In this document: one piece after another, positions 63,503 through 64,000 of the stretch
Layout of the letters: every line of letters begins with the position of its first letter
Position numbering within the stretch: the stretch's first letter is position 1
Made by a program: the position numbers and the translations under genes
Assembly (NCBI RefSeq): GCF_006715395.1
Contig: NZ_VFNC01000001.1
Coordinates: 4,154,001 to 4,218,000 of the forward strand
DNA: 64,000 nucleotides
Direction of reading: 5' to 3'
From: Streptomyces sp. SLBN-31
GTDB lineage: Bacteria > Actinomycetota > Actinomycetes > Streptomycetales > Streptomycetaceae
Notes under the pieces: generated by a model
Told to the model about the DNA's origin: nothing
The model's input: the letters and a program-made list of their open reading frames with translations, nothing else
Database searches by the model: none

Positions 63503-64000
63503 TCAGCGAATCTGCAGCCGCGGCAGGAAGTATCCGACGAGGGGTCCGATGGCGGTAGCGAAGGCCACCGTCGCTGCTCCCACACTTCCGCCGAGCAGCC
63601 AGCCGGCGACCAGTACCGACAGTTCGATGCCGGCCCGCGCGACGCCCACGGGTGCCCCGAGTGCGGCAAGCCCGGTCATCACGCCGTCCCTCGGCCCGGC
63701 TCCGAGGCCGGCGCCCATGTACAGGCCCGTGGCGACAGCAACACCCGGTATCGCGATCAGGAGGAGGGCGATACGGATGGTCATCCGGTGGGGATCAGGG
63801 ATCCACGCGATTCCCAGGTCGAGGAATGGCCCCACGAGCAGCGCGTTGGCGATGGTCCCCGGGCCCGGCCGCTGACGCAGTGGCAACCACAGGACCAGCA
63901 GCACGAGTGAGATCCCGATGACGACCTGTCCGAGCGAGAGTCCGGTGACGCGCGCGACCCCTTGGGTCAGCACCGTCCAGGGGTCGGCTCCGAGATCGGC
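63503..64000 (-). CDS. YczE/YitT-like membrane protein, partial at window edge
   Basis: At least 166 residues; the 5' end lies beyond the window, since the frame stays open to 64000 (ADLGADPWTVLTQGVARVTG). It has five hydrophobic segments, including VVIGISLVLLVLWLPLRQRP, MTIRIALLLIAIPGVAVATG and the Gly-rich GLYMGAGLGAGPRDGVMTGL. The GADPW and G-x-G-P-R-D motifs are typical of the YczE family of integral membrane proteins. Function is not established. C-terminus is FLPRLQIR. Confidence 0.8.
   Translation of the reverse strand, partial: ADLGADPWTVLTQGVARVTGLSLGQVVIGISLVLLVLWLPLRQRPGPGTIANALLVGPFLDLGIAWIPDPHRMTIRIALLLIAIPGVAVATGLYMGAGLGAGPRDGVMTGLAALGAPVGVARAGIELSVLVAGWLLGGSVGAATVAFATAIGPLVGYFLPRLQIR

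Overview
The window looks like a chromosomal-arm or accessory region of a Streptomyces-type actinomycete. GC content is very high, with GTG and TTG starts backed by purine-rich ribosome binding sites. Typical gene families include a PAS-GAF-SpoIIE-HATPase phosphatase, orphan STAS and HATPase proteins, RacO/RacP-like proteins, an ABC sugar importer without its own ATPase, a class E sortase and an EACC1-like protein. Remnants of at least eight transposable elements are scattered through it. This assignment rests on gene content and style, not on a database search.

Region by region. 0-3 kb: an MHS-type MFS permease and an intact IS605-type TnpB element. 3-11 kb: a tightly coupled minus-strand operon of a thiolase-fold protein, a FabH-type ketosynthase, PaaA, a fused PaaB-PaaC, PaaD, an SDR, a crotonase and an acyl-CoA ligase. 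It lacks a PaaE reductase and is transcribed divergently from a DHA2 efflux pump (11.3-12.7 kb), across an intergenic region with three inverted repeats. I read this as an uncharacterised acyl-CoA epoxidation/condensation pathway with its exporter. 13-16 kb: korAB 2-oxoacid:ferredoxin oxidoreductase. 16-22.4 kb: a Fic protein, then STAS, HATPase and SpoIIE-type partner-switching genes. 22.5-23 kb: an RHS remnant. 23.4-26.1 kb: a compact cell-surface operon (GT2 glycosyltransferase, 56-residue LPATG protein, sortase, TetR regulator). 27-28 kb: nested mobile debris, where a TnpB-derived fragment sits precisely inside a Tn3 transposase remnant. 28-31.5 kb: ferredoxin reductase, 3Fe-4S ferredoxin, PNPOx-like and VOC genes, with a chimeric pseudogene left by an unequal duplication.

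32-36 kb: AbiEii, IS630, TnpB and IS5-type remnants around two secreted proteins, one with an aerolysin-like composition. 36-40 kb: an ArsR-like regulator and a membrane diguanylate cyclase. 40-42 kb: a zinc-finger protein and RacO/RacP-like genes, then an intact IS5 element. 43-51 kb: transaldolase, a LacI regulator with palindromic operators, an ABC importer (binding protein and two permeases), a zinc dehydrogenase and a P-loop kinase, which together suggest import and catabolism of a sugar or polyol. 52-56.5 kb: a minus-strand locus of a coiled-coil protein, an EACC1-like protein and a KAP-type P-loop NTPase split by two frameshifts, resembling an NTP-dependent conflict/defence locus. 57-59.5 kb: IS1380 and truncated MFS genes. 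59.5-62.7 kb: a TetR-controlled DHA2 exporter plus SDR with repeated operators. 62.7-64 kb: an IS5 remnant and a YczE-like membrane protein running off the end.

The least described pieces are the paa-like/ketosynthase operon with its PaaB-PaaC fusion, the GT2-LPATG-sortase operon, and the KAP/EACC1 locus.
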